A stretch of DNA of 37,487 bases, taken from Emergencia sp. 1XD21-10. Its GTDB lineage: Bacteria > Bacillota > Clostridia > Peptostreptococcales > Anaerovoracaceae. Positions 1 through 8,900 of the stretch are shown in pieces (position 1 is the stretch's first letter; the number at the start of each line of letters is the position of its first letter). The stretch is taken from assembly GCF_009936045.1 (NCBI RefSeq), contig NZ_QWEQ01000029.1, positions 1-37,487 of the forward strand, read 5' to 3'. Under the pieces are notes generated by a model. That model was not told where the DNA came from. It saw only the letters and a program-made list of their open reading frames with translations, and ran no database searches. A program made the translations under genes and the position numbers.

Positions 1-270
1 GCATTTGAGTTTAAATTAAACGATGTGAAAAAAGTCATTTTACAGGCAAAAGCCAATGTGGAGTTTTGCCACAAAAGTTGGATTGTCATGCCTCAAGAAA
101 AAGCACAGATTATCCTGAATCGGTATCGGAGAATGATAGAGGATGCCAAGCATGTGGGGGTTATAACAGTGGAGGAAGGCGGACGCTGGAATGTAATCCT
201 ACGTCCTCAATTTCAAAAGGAGATTGTATTAACGCAGCAGCTTTTGGATTTTTTGATGAGGGGGTGCTAA
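1..270 (+). CDS. Partial hypothetical protein of a mobile element (5' end outside window)
   Basis: The reading frame is open from base 1, so the gene probably begins before the window; a GTG at 25 is the first possible internal start but has no clear ribosome site. The visible 89 residues end in TAA at 268-270. The protein is basic to neutral, contains no membrane segment or motif I recognise, and ends in a helical-looking tail rich in Leu and Gln. It lies just upstream of relaxosome and relaxase genes, so it is probably an accessory gene of the same integrative/conjugative element. I cannot assign a function. Confidence 0.5.
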   Translation, partial: AFEFKLNDVKKVILQAKANVEFCHKSWIVMPQEKAQIILNRYRRMIEDAKHVGVITVEEGGRWNVILRPQFQKEIVLTQQLLDFLMRGC

Positions 271-363
271 CATGAACCTGAAGAGTCGTCAGTCCTTCGG
301 ACATTCCTCATCGGTGGAAACTCGTCCTCTCGTTTCTTCTTTTATACTGGAAAAGAGCATAAG

Positions 364-414
364 GGAAAACCGCTTGCACATTCTGTGCAACTCTGGCAGT
401 GCCAGAGGTTTTCC
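364..414. other. Three-way-junction-like inverted repeat in non-coding DNA (possible oriT or RNA regulator)
   Basis: An outer stem GGAAAACC (364-371) / GGTTTTCC (407-414) encloses two perfect hairpins standing next to each other: TTGCACA (374-380) / TGTGCAA (384-390) and CTCTGGCA (391-398) / TGCCAGAG (400-407). In addition the nonamer CGCTTGCAC occurs at 371-379 and again at 416-424 on the same strand, which would allow an alternative fold. The element lies in the roughly 210-base gap between the first gene and the TTG-started gene at 482, just ahead of relaxosome genes. Origins of transfer typically sit here and carry such inverted repeats, but a structured leader RNA is equally possible. 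Confidence 0.5.
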
Positions 415-481
415 TCGCTTGCACTTTTTCCTCATTATACAGAAATCATCTGTATGCAATAATCGGAAAGGAGTCCTTAAC

Positions 482-889
482 TTGGTACGCAAAAATTACA
501 TTTTATCAGAAAAGTCCTTAGAAATCATCCATCAAGTCATGGAAGAAAGGCATTTAAAATCAGAAACAGCGGCTTTGGAATATATCCTCCTGCAGCATAA
601 TGTGAGACAATCCATGGAAGAGCGTTTTGCCCAGATTATTTATGAGAGATATGCAGAAGTCCTGGAAAGCACCAGAGCTGCAGCAAGACAAACAGAGCAG
701 GTTGTGCAGCTTACCCTTGACGCAGTGAATACAATCCTGATTGAAAGAGGATATACTGCATGCTATTCTGCAGATCGGGAACCATCGCCAGTGATAGAAG
801 AATCCCAGCGTCAGTGGAAGCGCAAGCTAGAGCGTGAGAAGCAACTAAAAGATGACCGCAGACAAAAGCAAGGAGGCGTTAAGAAGTGA
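482..889 (+). CDS. Small charged relaxosome-associated hypothetical protein
   Basis: The start is TTG at 482, chosen because a GGAAAGGAG ribosome site (465-473) sits 8 bases ahead. An ATG at 272 in the same frame would run through a region full of inverted repeats and has no ribosome site. The resulting protein has about 135 residues. Its N-terminal part reads like a short helical DNA-binding domain, the middle is a long helix with many Glu, Arg and Gln, and the C-terminal third is strongly charged and Lys/Arg-rich. The stop (887-889) overlaps the next gene, suggesting translational coupling. Position ahead of a ribbon-helix-helix protein and a relaxase suggests a role in DNA processing for transfer. 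This is inferred from context only. Confidence 0.6.
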   Translation: MVRKNYILSEKSLEIIHQVMEERHLKSETAALEYILLQHNVRQSMEERFAQIIYERYAEVLESTRAAARQTEQVVQLTLDAVNTILIERGYTACYSADREPSPVIEESQRQWKRKLEREKQLKDDRRQKQGGVKK

Positions 890-1173
890 AAACGATTTAT
901 GTAAGAAACGTGGATGAACGTACGCATACCATGTTGAAAAAGGCAGCAAAGGAAAGAGATATCAGTATGTCAGAACTTGTGCGCCAGCTCATGGACGGTT
1001 ATGCAATGCGTACAGAAGTGGAAACCCTTGACCAGAAATATAGGGCATTTGCAACCGATTTACTTGCGCTGCAGCGTGCAGAACAGGAGAATCTCCAAAG
1101 ACTTGTTACACGCTGCGAACGTATTTTTGCAAAGCTAGAAGGATTGATAGATGAAGGGAGTGAGCAGTATTGA
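886..1173 (+). CDS. Ribbon-helix-helix (Arc/MobC-like) relaxosome accessory protein
   Basis: The gene starts with GTG at 886 behind AAGGAGG (870-876) and overlaps the preceding stop by four bases; its own end overlaps the relaxase start. The 95-residue product begins with a beta strand (KTIYVRNVDE) followed by two helices containing the typical MLKKAAKERDISMSELVRQL pattern of ribbon-helix-helix DNA-binding proteins. A coiled-coil-like second half follows (residues ~50-90). Such proteins bind oriT and recruit the relaxase. The tight coupling to a relaxase gene supports that role. It might also repress its own operon. Confidence 0.75.
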   Translation: MKTIYVRNVDERTHTMLKKAAKERDISMSELVRQLMDGYAMRTEVETLDQKYRAFATDLLALQRAEQENLQRLVTRCERIFAKLEGLIDEGSEQY

Positions 1174-4100
1174 GTAATAAATCACCGGGCGTTGTTGTGG
1201 TGACGACATTTTGCGGACCGGATCAGAAATACTTTGCAGGTTTTATTTCTTATATTGATAGACCGGAAGCGGTGCGGAGGAAATACATTGAGGAGTATGA
1301 CATCTTTGCCGGATATATGGACTACATGGGAAATCCTGATAAGTCCTTGGGCATGGATTTTGAAAAACCAGAAAAAATATCAGGTCTTTTTACGGCACAA
1401 AAGGATAATTTGAGCAAGGATGAGATACAGAGTCTAAAAACAGTATATACAGATGCACAGGACAAAGGCAGCCTGATGTGGCAAACAGTGCTGTCTTTTG
1501 ATAATGACTGGCTTGCACAGATGGGCGTATATGACAGCACTCTGCAGATTTTGGATGAGAAAAGGATGCGGAATGTGGCCAGAAGCGCAATCAATAAAAT
1601 GCTGGAGAAAGAGGGATTGCAGAACGGTATTTGGTCAGCATCGTTTCACTACAATACTGACAATATTCATGTGCATATCAGTACCGTAGAGCCAGTACCG
1701 ATGCGCCCGAAAAAGCGGTATGAGCAGTACGAAGTCGTACAGGTGGATGGGAAATGGCAGTATAAGAAAGAATTGAATCCAGAAACAGGAAAGATGGAGC
1801 GGATACCTATCTTGGATGAAAAAGGAAATATTGTAGAAAAGGAAGAATACGTAGGTCGGTTTCGGGAAAGCAGTCTAAAAACGGCAAAAAGTACAATCGT
1901 TAGTGAGCTGGTCAATGACAAGGAATTGAATATCGAGATTAATAATTTAATCCGTCAGAGGTTGGTACAAAGTATGAAAGAGTATGTACTGTATGATGAT
2001 AAAGAATTTCGCAGCCGTTTTCTTGCGCTTTATGAAAAGCTGCCGGAAAACAAGGGTGTATGCAATTACAGAAACAGTGCAATGTCACATCTAAGGACAG
2101 AAATTGACGATTTGACAGAGCTATATATAAAGAAATACCATGAGGGCGATTTTGAAATCCTACAGGCTAAATTAAGGCTGCAAGAGAATCGATACCAGGC
2201 AGCATATGGCGAGAATAATGATCCATACATGCTGAATAAACTGGATGACCTATATTACCGAATGGGAAATGCAATTTTACGGCAACTGAAAGATTATGAT
2301 AAGTCTGTGAAGCAGACGGAAGAGACTATTCTGATGCCAGAGCCGGAGCCGGAGGCATTAGAACCTGACTGGCAAGAGGACGCACGGGAAAATGAAGAAC
2401 AGGAAAAAGCACCGGAACCGGATTTGCAGGAAGAAATTTTGGGTGATTGTGATGATGTAGCAGCTGAGTTGTTGTTTGAACCAGAAAAGTTAAAGGAATA
2501 TTATCTTAACTGGAAAGACGGATACAGTGAAACACGAGATTTGATATACGTTGACCATAATTATGCTGATGCGATGGAGACACTGCAGCAATTATCTCAA
2601 AATGGTAATGTCTTAGCTATAGGCGAACTGGGAAATATCTATCATTTTGGACGTGGTGTGGATCCTGATGAAGAGCTGGCCCAGTCATATTATGAAGAAG
2701 CGTTGAAAGGATTCATGGCTTGCTATGAAAGTAATCCTAGATATTGTGCCTACCGGATAGGAAAACAACATTTATATGGACAGGGAACTGAAAAAGATGC
2801 AAAAAAGGCGGCAATCTATTTGCAGGAAGCTGCAGATGAAGAACACAGTTATGCCATGTATTTGTTAGGAGGACTATACCTGCAAGGCAATGGAGTGGAG
2901 CGGAATGTGGATATAGCGCTGAATTATTACATAGATGCTGCAGAATTGAATAATCCGTATGCACAGTACAAATTAGGACAAATTTATGAACAGGGAGAAG
3001 TGGCTGATAAAAACGTAGAAAAAGCATATTTCTATTATGCAGATGCACTCTATGCATTTTTAAAACAGGATGGAAAAGATGATAATATGCTGTACCGAAT
3101 CGGAACCATGTATCTAAATGGCCGTGGAACTGCGGTTGATTATAGATCTGCAGAAGCATTTTTACATGAAGCTGCAGAGTTAAATCATCAGCTTGCTATT
3201 TATCAGCTTGGAAGACTGCATCTTATGGATGAGAATCCAGAGAAAAATGTAGAAAAAGGAATTGAATATTTGAAGCAGGCTGTGGAGAATGAGAACATGT
3301 ATGCGATGTATCAGTTAGGGCAGATTTATGAGAAAGGGAAAATTGTACAGCCTGATTCGGACGCATCCTATGCATTTTACGAAAAAGCCTTGCAGCAGTA
3401 TTTGAAAGTAGAAGAAAAAGATGAAACATTATATTACCGAATTGGCATGATGTATCTTCATGGGAAAGGAACACCTATTGACTATGAAAAGGCTGTTGAA
3501 CATCTCCAAGCATCTGCAGATTTGGATAATGCCTTGGCGATGTACCAGCTGGGGAAACTGTATCTTTCAGGTGAGGGTGTAGTAGGAGATGAGGAAAAAG
3601 CATTGGGCTATTTTATTAGCGCAGCTGATCATGATAATGCGTTTGCAGCATTCAAGGCAGGAGCCCTTTATGAAAACGGAATTGGAACAAGAGTAAATGA
3701 AGAGAAGGCATACCAATACTATCAGAGTGCGTTGCACGAATTTTTGCAGATGGAACCTAAGGATGATATGTTAAACTATCGAGTTGGCATGATGTATCTT
3801 CGAGGTCAGGGAACAGCTATTAACTATGAAAAGGCTGTTGAATATCTTCGATCATCTGCAGATTTGGATAATACTTTGGCGATGTACCAGTTGGGGACAT
3901 TGGCAAAGCAGAGTGGAGATATTAACAGCGCAAGAGAATGGTATGCGAAATCAGCAGCTAAGGGCAACGAATATGCAGCTGCAGCTTTATATCGAATCGA
4001 AACGCCACAGCAAAGACATCGTATTTTACCTTATTGCCGTACGGATAATTATCAGTTACGTGAAGCATTGGCATGGCTGCGCAGGAGTCTGGATGACACA

Positions 4101-4184
4101 TTGGAACATTGGCTGAATAAAGAGGATTATGAACAGCTGCAAAAGGAGATTACAGCTAAAAAGGAATCACAATTTGAAGTGTAG
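1170..4184 (+). CDS. MobL/MOBP-type relaxase with C-terminal Sel1-like repeats
   Basis: The protein has 1004 residues and starts at TTG 1170 (AAGGGAG at 1154-1160). Residues ~1-250 match the MobL group of relaxases, which nick oriT and lead the transferred strand. The pattern SLMWQTVLSFDNDWL (101-115) and the metal-binding histidine motif at H160, H167 and H169 (within SFHYNTDNIHVHIS) are visible. A Glu/Pro-rich acidic linker (~385-430) leads into about ten Sel1/TPR-like repeats (~440-960), with units such as YRIGMMYLHGKGT and LAMYQLGKLYLSGEGV, which probably form a protein-binding solenoid. Two ~115-base repeat segments (3441 and 3783 onward, 342 bases apart) are nearly identical in DNA, suggesting recent unit duplication. 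The Sel1 tail is unusual for this family. The gene follows the relaxosome genes in one operon. Confidence 0.85.
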   Translation: MSNKSPGVVVVTTFCGPDQKYFAGFISYIDRPEAVRRKYIEEYDIFAGYMDYMGNPDKSLGMDFEKPEKISGLFTAQKDNLSKDEIQSLKTVYTDAQDKGSLMWQTVLSFDNDWLAQMGVYDSTLQILDEKRMRNVARSAINKMLEKEGLQNGIWSASFHYNTDNIHVHISTVEPVPMRPKKRYEQYEVVQVDGKWQYKKELNPETGKMERIPILDEKGNIVEKEEYVGRFRESSLKTAKSTIVSELVNDKELNIEINNLIRQRLVQSMKEYVLYDDKEFRSRFLALYEKLPENKGVCNYRNSAMSHLRTEIDDLTELYIKKYHEGDFEILQAKLRLQENRYQAAYGENNDPYMLNKLDDLYYRMGNAILRQLKDYDKSVKQTEETILMPEPEPEALEPDWQEDARENEEQEKAPEPDLQEEILGDCDDVAAELLFEPEKLKEYYLNWKDGYSETRDLIYVDHNYADAMETLQQLSQNGNVLAIGELGNIYHFGRGVDPDEELAQSYYEEALKGFMACYESNPRYCAYRIGKQHLYGQGTEKDAKKAAIYLQEAADEEHSYAMYLLGGLYLQGNGVERNVDIALNYYIDAAELNNPYAQYKLGQIYEQGEVADKNVEKAYFYYADALYAFLKQDGKDDNMLYRIGTMYLNGRGTAVDYRSAEAFLHEAAELNHQLAIYQLGRLHLMDENPEKNVEKGIEYLKQAVENENMYAMYQLGQIYEKGKIVQPDSDASYAFYEKALQQYLKVEEKDETLYYRIGMMYLHGKGTPIDYEKAVEHLQASADLDNALAMYQLGKLYLSGEGVVGDEEKALGYFISAADHDNAFAAFKAGALYENGIGTRVNEEKAYQYYQSALHEFLQMEPKDDMLNYRVGMMYLRGQGTAINYEKAVEYLRSSADLDNTLAMYQLGTLAKQSGDINSAREWYAKSAAKGNEYAAAALYRIETPQQRHRILPYCRTDNYQLREALAWLRRSLDDTLEHWLNKEDYEQLQKEITAKKESQFEV

Positions 4185-4231
4185 TTTTGTCTGCAGAGTA
4201 AATCTGGAAATGAATGGTAATGATTTTCTGT

Positions 4232-5560
4232 TATACTTAGTATAAAATACTTTTGAACCGAAGAGACAGTCGGTCAGATATAATTGGATATAGGATAAAT
4301 TAATTGGCATGAAACATGAAGGGAAAGGTACAGGAAAATATGGGTATAAAGAAACCAGAACCAGGAAGTACAGAATACTACCAGGCCATGCGGAGTAGAA
4401 ACAAAAGTGAAAAGAAAAAAAGTGGAGATCATTTAACCTGGGATGAAAGACAGACTATAGAACGGATGTTGAATAAAGGGATACATAAGCAGGTTATCGC
4501 GGATGCGGTTGGTTGCTGCTTAGCGACAATTTATAATGAAATACACCGAGGGGAATACGAGTATACTAGAACGGATTTAACCATTGAAATGAGGTATAGT
4601 GCAGAGATTGCAGAGCGGAAATATTGTGAACATTTGGGAAAGACCGGACCGCTGCCTAAAATTCTAAAGGATCCGGAAATGCGGGACTATATTGAGAACT
4701 CGATTTTGAAGAAGGATCGCTCACCAGAGGCAGTGCTGATTTCTAACGAATATAAAGAAAAGGGGTTTGCGGATCCGGTTCTGTCACCTAATACTATATA
4801 TAAAGGTATTGATCAGGGATTTTTTAGGAAACTAAAACGGTTGGATTTGCCGGAAGGTGGATATCACCGCATGAGGCATGATGCCGAAAGAAAAAAGAAT
4901 CGGGAATGTTCTGCGAGAAAAAAGGAAGAGGAAAGAACTATTGAACATCGACCGCAAGAGGTTGAGGAACGAGGAATTTTTGGACATTGGGAAGGGGACT
5001 GTGTTCTGGGAAAGCAAATTAATAGAAAATGTTTACTGGTTCTGATTGAACGTGTTACACGTATGACTATTATAGAAGAACTATCATATCATACTGCGGA
5101 TGAAGTAAGGAAAGCGATCAACCGAATTGAGAAACGCACGGGGAGAGCGTTTTATCAGATATTTAAGACGATTACAGTAGATAATGGCAGTGAATTTTCT
5201 GATTGGAATAGCATGGAACAGGCATTGTATCGTAAAGGAAAGAGGACGGATATTTACTTCTGCCATCCAAATTCTCCACATGAACGCGGAAGTAATGAAT
5301 GTAACAACAAAATGGTTCGACGACGATTTCCGAAGGGTTCAGATTTTGACCGGACGGTGAATTGCCATTCTGTTAAAGAAGCCGAACGATGGGTTAATGA
5401 TTATCCAAGGAAGATTTTTGACGGAATTACGGCTTCGGAACGATTTGCTGAAGAACTTAAAAAACAAGGGATTGTTCTGAAGGCAGTTTAGTCGCCGTAG
5501 GATAAGTGGATAAGCAGAATGCGTTTGAAGTGGCTTAAAATGTGACTTCTATTTAGTATA
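4232..5560 (+). mobile_element. IS30-family insertion sequence (candidate ends)
   Basis: One transposase gene (4316-5491) is flanked by imperfect inverted repeats. The left one begins TATACTTAGTATAAAATAC at 4232 and runs to 4259. The right one (5532-5560) reads, on the other strand, TATACTAAATAGAAGTCAC. Both end in similar TTTT(G/A)A(A/G)CC blocks. About two thirds of positions agree, as is common for this family. The predicted length of about 1.33 kb is within the IS30 range. I see no convincing target-site duplication, so the exact ends may be off by a few bases. Confidence 0.5.
4316..5491 (+). CDS. IS30-family transposase
   Basis: The product has 391 residues. Near the N-terminus (~40-75) is the IS30 helix-turn-helix (LTWDERQTIERML, then HKQVIADAVGCCLATIYNEI). 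The catalytic DDE triad is visible: D in GHWEGDCVLG (~227), D in TITVDNGSEF (~288) and E in PHERGSNECNNKMVRRRFPKG (~325). The last motif followed by FPKGSDF is diagnostic for the family. The ATG at 4316 gives the longest frame. An ATG at 4340 has a somewhat better ribosome site (AGGA at 4332-4335) and may be the true start. No frameshift or stop interrupts the frame, so the element may be active. It separates the relaxase operon from the surface-protein gene. Confidence 0.92.
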   Translation: MKGKVQENMGIKKPEPGSTEYYQAMRSRNKSEKKKSGDHLTWDERQTIERMLNKGIHKQVIADAVGCCLATIYNEIHRGEYEYTRTDLTIEMRYSAEIAERKYCEHLGKTGPLPKILKDPEMRDYIENSILKKDRSPEAVLISNEYKEKGFADPVLSPNTIYKGIDQGFFRKLKRLDLPEGGYHRMRHDAERKKNRECSARKKEEERTIEHRPQEVEERGIFGHWEGDCVLGKQINRKCLLVLIERVTRMTIIEELSYHTADEVRKAINRIEKRTGRAFYQIFKTITVDNGSEFSDWNSMEQALYRKGKRTDIYFCHPNSPHERGSNECNNKMVRRRFPKGSDFDRTVNCHSVKEAERWVNDYPRKIFDGITASERFAEELKKQGIVLKAV

Positions 5561-5724
5561 CATTTTTATGGAATCTGTAAAATCTCTTTAAATAAAGTTA
5601 GTTATCATTTTACGTGTTATGAATTATTTTTTTGAATTCCTATACATAAATTCATTTTTTTAAACGAAATTTTAATGAATTTAAACCCGTTTTTACTTGC
5701 TGTAAAATATTTTCTAAAAAAACC

Positions 5725-5753
5725 TTGACATCTGCGCGACTTCTCTCTATAGC
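5725..5753 (+). promoter_or_regulatory. Sigma-A-type promoter P1 upstream of the surface protein
   Basis: A consensus -35 TTGACA (5725-5730) is followed after 17 bases by TATAGC (5748-5753). It lies 49 bases upstream of a second, similar promoter and reads towards the surface-protein gene. Confidence 0.55.
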
Positions 5754-5773
5754 GTTAGCACATGGAATAAAGC

Positions 5774-5802
5774 TTGACAAAATGCAGGGGGGGGGTTACA
5801 AT
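5774..5802 (+). promoter_or_regulatory. Sigma-A-type promoter P2 with a nine-G tract in the spacer (candidate phase-variable promoter)
   Basis: The -35 box TTGACA (5774-5779) and the -10 box TACAAT (5797-5802) are separated by exactly 17 bases, and nine of those are an uninterrupted run of G (5787-5795). Gain or loss of one G by slipped-strand pairing would change the spacer to 18 or 16 and so alter promoter strength. The same arrangement controls the porA promoter of Neisseria. The promoter lies about 180 bases upstream of the surface-protein start. Confidence 0.7.
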
Positions 5803-5892
5803 TTATTATGAGATAAAGAGCGATTTTTCTGTAATAAGACAGAAAGAGAAAGCAAAGTCAATACATGCTTTCCCTAATGAATGGTAAAAGTG

Positions 5893-5926
5893 ACGCTGCG
5901 TAAAAAGTAATAATTTTGTGTAGCGT
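5893..5926 (+). other. Long hairpin in the 5' untranslated region
   Basis: Thirteen-base arms ACGCTGCGTAAAA (5893-5905) and TTTTGTGTAGCGT (5914-5926) pair in RNA with three G-U pairs and an eight-base loop. There is no T-run behind it, so it is not a standard terminator. It lies in the leader of the surface-protein mRNA and may affect stability or translation. Confidence 0.4.
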
Positions 5927-5985
5927 ATATTGTCTTGCTGCTTTTTATTGATATTTTAGTATACTTTATTAAGAAAGGAGAAATG

Positions 5986-8900
5986 ATGAAAAGTAAATCA
6001 TTAAAAAAGAAAGCAATTAGTATGTTGCTATGCTTTATGGTTGTTTTTGCTTATTCGGCTGGATTCAATGATTTATTCCTAGTCAATGCAGAAGGAAACA
6101 CTGTAAGTGATAGTGAGAACGGAGTTACTGTGACTCCAGACCATACCAGTGGTGAACCATCAGAAGAGAACAAGCCGGGCATGGAACTCTCAGGCGATGA
6201 TACTGAGAACAGAGAACCTATTGTAATTTCTTCTTGGAAATGGGTAGATGATTCTGAGATATTGACCTATGACAAGAAGGCTAAAATATGGTGGGTGAGC
6301 CCTACGGCAGATGAAGAGAATCCTGTTACAGCAGAACTTCTGAAGGAGTATTTACCGAAGTCTATCGAAGCAGTACTTGCGGATGGTACAGAAAAGAGTG
6401 TTGAAATCACTTGGGATTTCGGCGAAATCGGTGATGGCGTAACCGCGGGAGAGTACACCTTTACGGCTTCTTTGCCGGAAGGATATGCTTTGACAGACGA
6501 TGTGGAAGCGCTTGTAGCAGTTGTCAGAATAGACAGTTCGGCATTACTGGATGCAAGCTATAGCGCTGGTGGCTTAACCATTACAGCAGATGATGGTCAG
6601 GAACTGACTTCTGGTACGACCAACGACAGCGAAGTTTACCTGAGCGGCAATGCGATTGTTATAAATACCAATAGAGCACTGACTCTGTCAGGAACCAGTA
6701 ATACCCATACGATTGCAATTGCGCAGGGCGTGAAGGCAAATCTGACATTGGACGGTGTATCTATTAAAAATACAGCAGCATCTCCGATTAATTTGATTCC
6801 TAACACTGTGGCGGATCAGACCACTTTATATTTAACACTGAAGGATGGGAGCAAAAATACACTGAATCCATCAACTGGCGCGTCTAATGCAGGTATTCAT
6901 GTATCTTATGGATCGGCGCTTACCATTGATGACAGTCTCAAAAACCCAGTTGCGGTCTATGGCGGCAGACTGACGAAGGATTGTACCATAAACGGAGAGG
7001 CGGCAAAGAAAGATGATCCTGCATGGCTGATGGACAGCAAAAATCCTGGCTCCCTCACTGTGTACAGCGGACAAAATGCGGCATGTATTGGAGGTAATGT
7101 AGCCGAAAATAGCGGTCAAATTACTGTAAACGGTGGTAATATCACAGTAAATGCATATACCAATGGCACAAGCAGCAGCGCGGGCGCAGGTATCGGCGGT
7201 GGTTACCCTGGCGGTGCCGGTTGTTCTAAAGATGGCGGCGGTGTTGTTATCAACGGCGGCATCATCGATGCCACTGCCAGCTATCACGGCGCAGGCATTG
7301 GCGCTGGTTGGGGTGCAAGTGCTGCAGGTGTCGGTCATATTGGGAAAATTCCTGGAGATATTACTATCAACGGCGGATACATTACAGCAACAGGAAAGGA
7401 TCACGGAAACGCCTTTGGCGGCGCTTGCGGTAGCGGCGATAACTTAGGTCATGGATCTGCAAGCACGCCGCATGAGATCGTGATTACCGGCGGTACCCTG
7501 CTGCCGCATTCAAATAACAATGGCACCCAGTTCGATGTTGGCGCAAAAGGCGGTAAAGTTATCGTCACCGGTGGCTCTTTCTGCCCGGCTGCGAATTCAG
7601 GAACTGCAACTAAATATAGTATTCAAGGGGCGTCGGTTATCAGTTCCGACGGTACTTCCCTTACTATGGTAAAGGTAGACCTTTCCAGCTATGCATATGA
7701 AGATAAGGACGGCGTAAGTCATACTTTACAGCCTGGCGATTATCTGCAAAGCTATTCTGTTGCAGTTGATGGCGTGCCTGTAAGCCCAGAATACGGTCTT
7801 GCTATGAAGCTGGACAGCACGAAGCAATTGTATTTCTGGCTTCCTGCGTCTGCTGTAGGAAAAACTGTAGCAATTTCCAATCTAAAGCTTTTGGCAGCTG
7901 ACGGCACACTGATAGATACAGAATATCCGTTTACGAACCTAGTTCCTAAACCAGGAAATCCAAGTGAAACCAAGCGTTACGTTACATTTACCGTAGATAC
8001 GGACGAGTTTAGTGCGGAGCTGAAAAAACAGCTGAACAAGCGTTATGACGGACTGACCTTTAACTGGGATCAGCTCAAAGAGGAGATTGCGAAGCAGGAG
8101 ATTACAGTACCGCAGCCGCACGGTGGTAAAATTTCTAAGGTTGAAGAGATGAAGCCTTCCGCAGTGCGTTTAACCGGCGCTGACGGAAAACCGACAGGAG
8201 AAGGTAGCAGTGATGCCGGAATTAAAAATGCCGGAGGATATTCAATTACAGTAAACTACATGGAATATGCGAAGGATGCAGATTTTAGCAAAACTTTCTG
8301 GGGACATCAGACTAGCCTGTCAGCATCCATTACACCAGCAGATACTCGTCTTGTAGATGTGACTTACAAACCTACGATGGAAGAAGTTACAGACGCTGAT
8401 GGAAAGAAAGCGATGAAACTGACACAGATGGACTTTACAGCAACTGTTCTACCGAAAAAGGGAGAAGCAACAACTTGTGAAGCGCCGGATGGATTTATTC
8501 AGTTCTATATCAATGGCGTAAAGGTGGGAAATCTGGTCAGCCTCAATGACAGCAAAACCAGAAGCGCGGGTACAGTAGAAACCGGAACCACAGATGGCTA
8601 TAACTCAAAGACAGTTACGAAGAGTGTTTCATTCAGAACAACTACGCCGCCGGTTCCGGAGGCAGGAGAGTTTGTTGTTGAAGCGAAGTATTACGGAGGA
8701 ACAAACTATACTGGCTCAGAGGCGCAGGCAACAAAGGTAGAGGATGATACAACAAAATTTGATCCAGATAAGGATTTTCCATATATTGCACCGCCAACAC
8801 CTGTTTTGAAGCCTGCGGGATCAGATGGTGAGATAAATCCGGACGATCCAGATCAGGTAATTCCGGGTCAAAAATTACCGCCGGTAGAAGTAGAACGAAT

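Noticed and set aside
272-481. Extension of the gene at 482 to an ATG at 272
   Set aside because: The extension has no ribosome site, runs through perfect inverted repeats and gives a Ser/Phe/Arg-rich sequence unlike the rest of the protein, whereas GGAAAGGAG is well placed for the TTG at 482.
7151-7447. Second open frame (98 codons) overlapping the surface-protein gene
   Set aside because: It is a shifted frame through Gly-rich coding DNA, Ala/Val-rich without a ribosome site.
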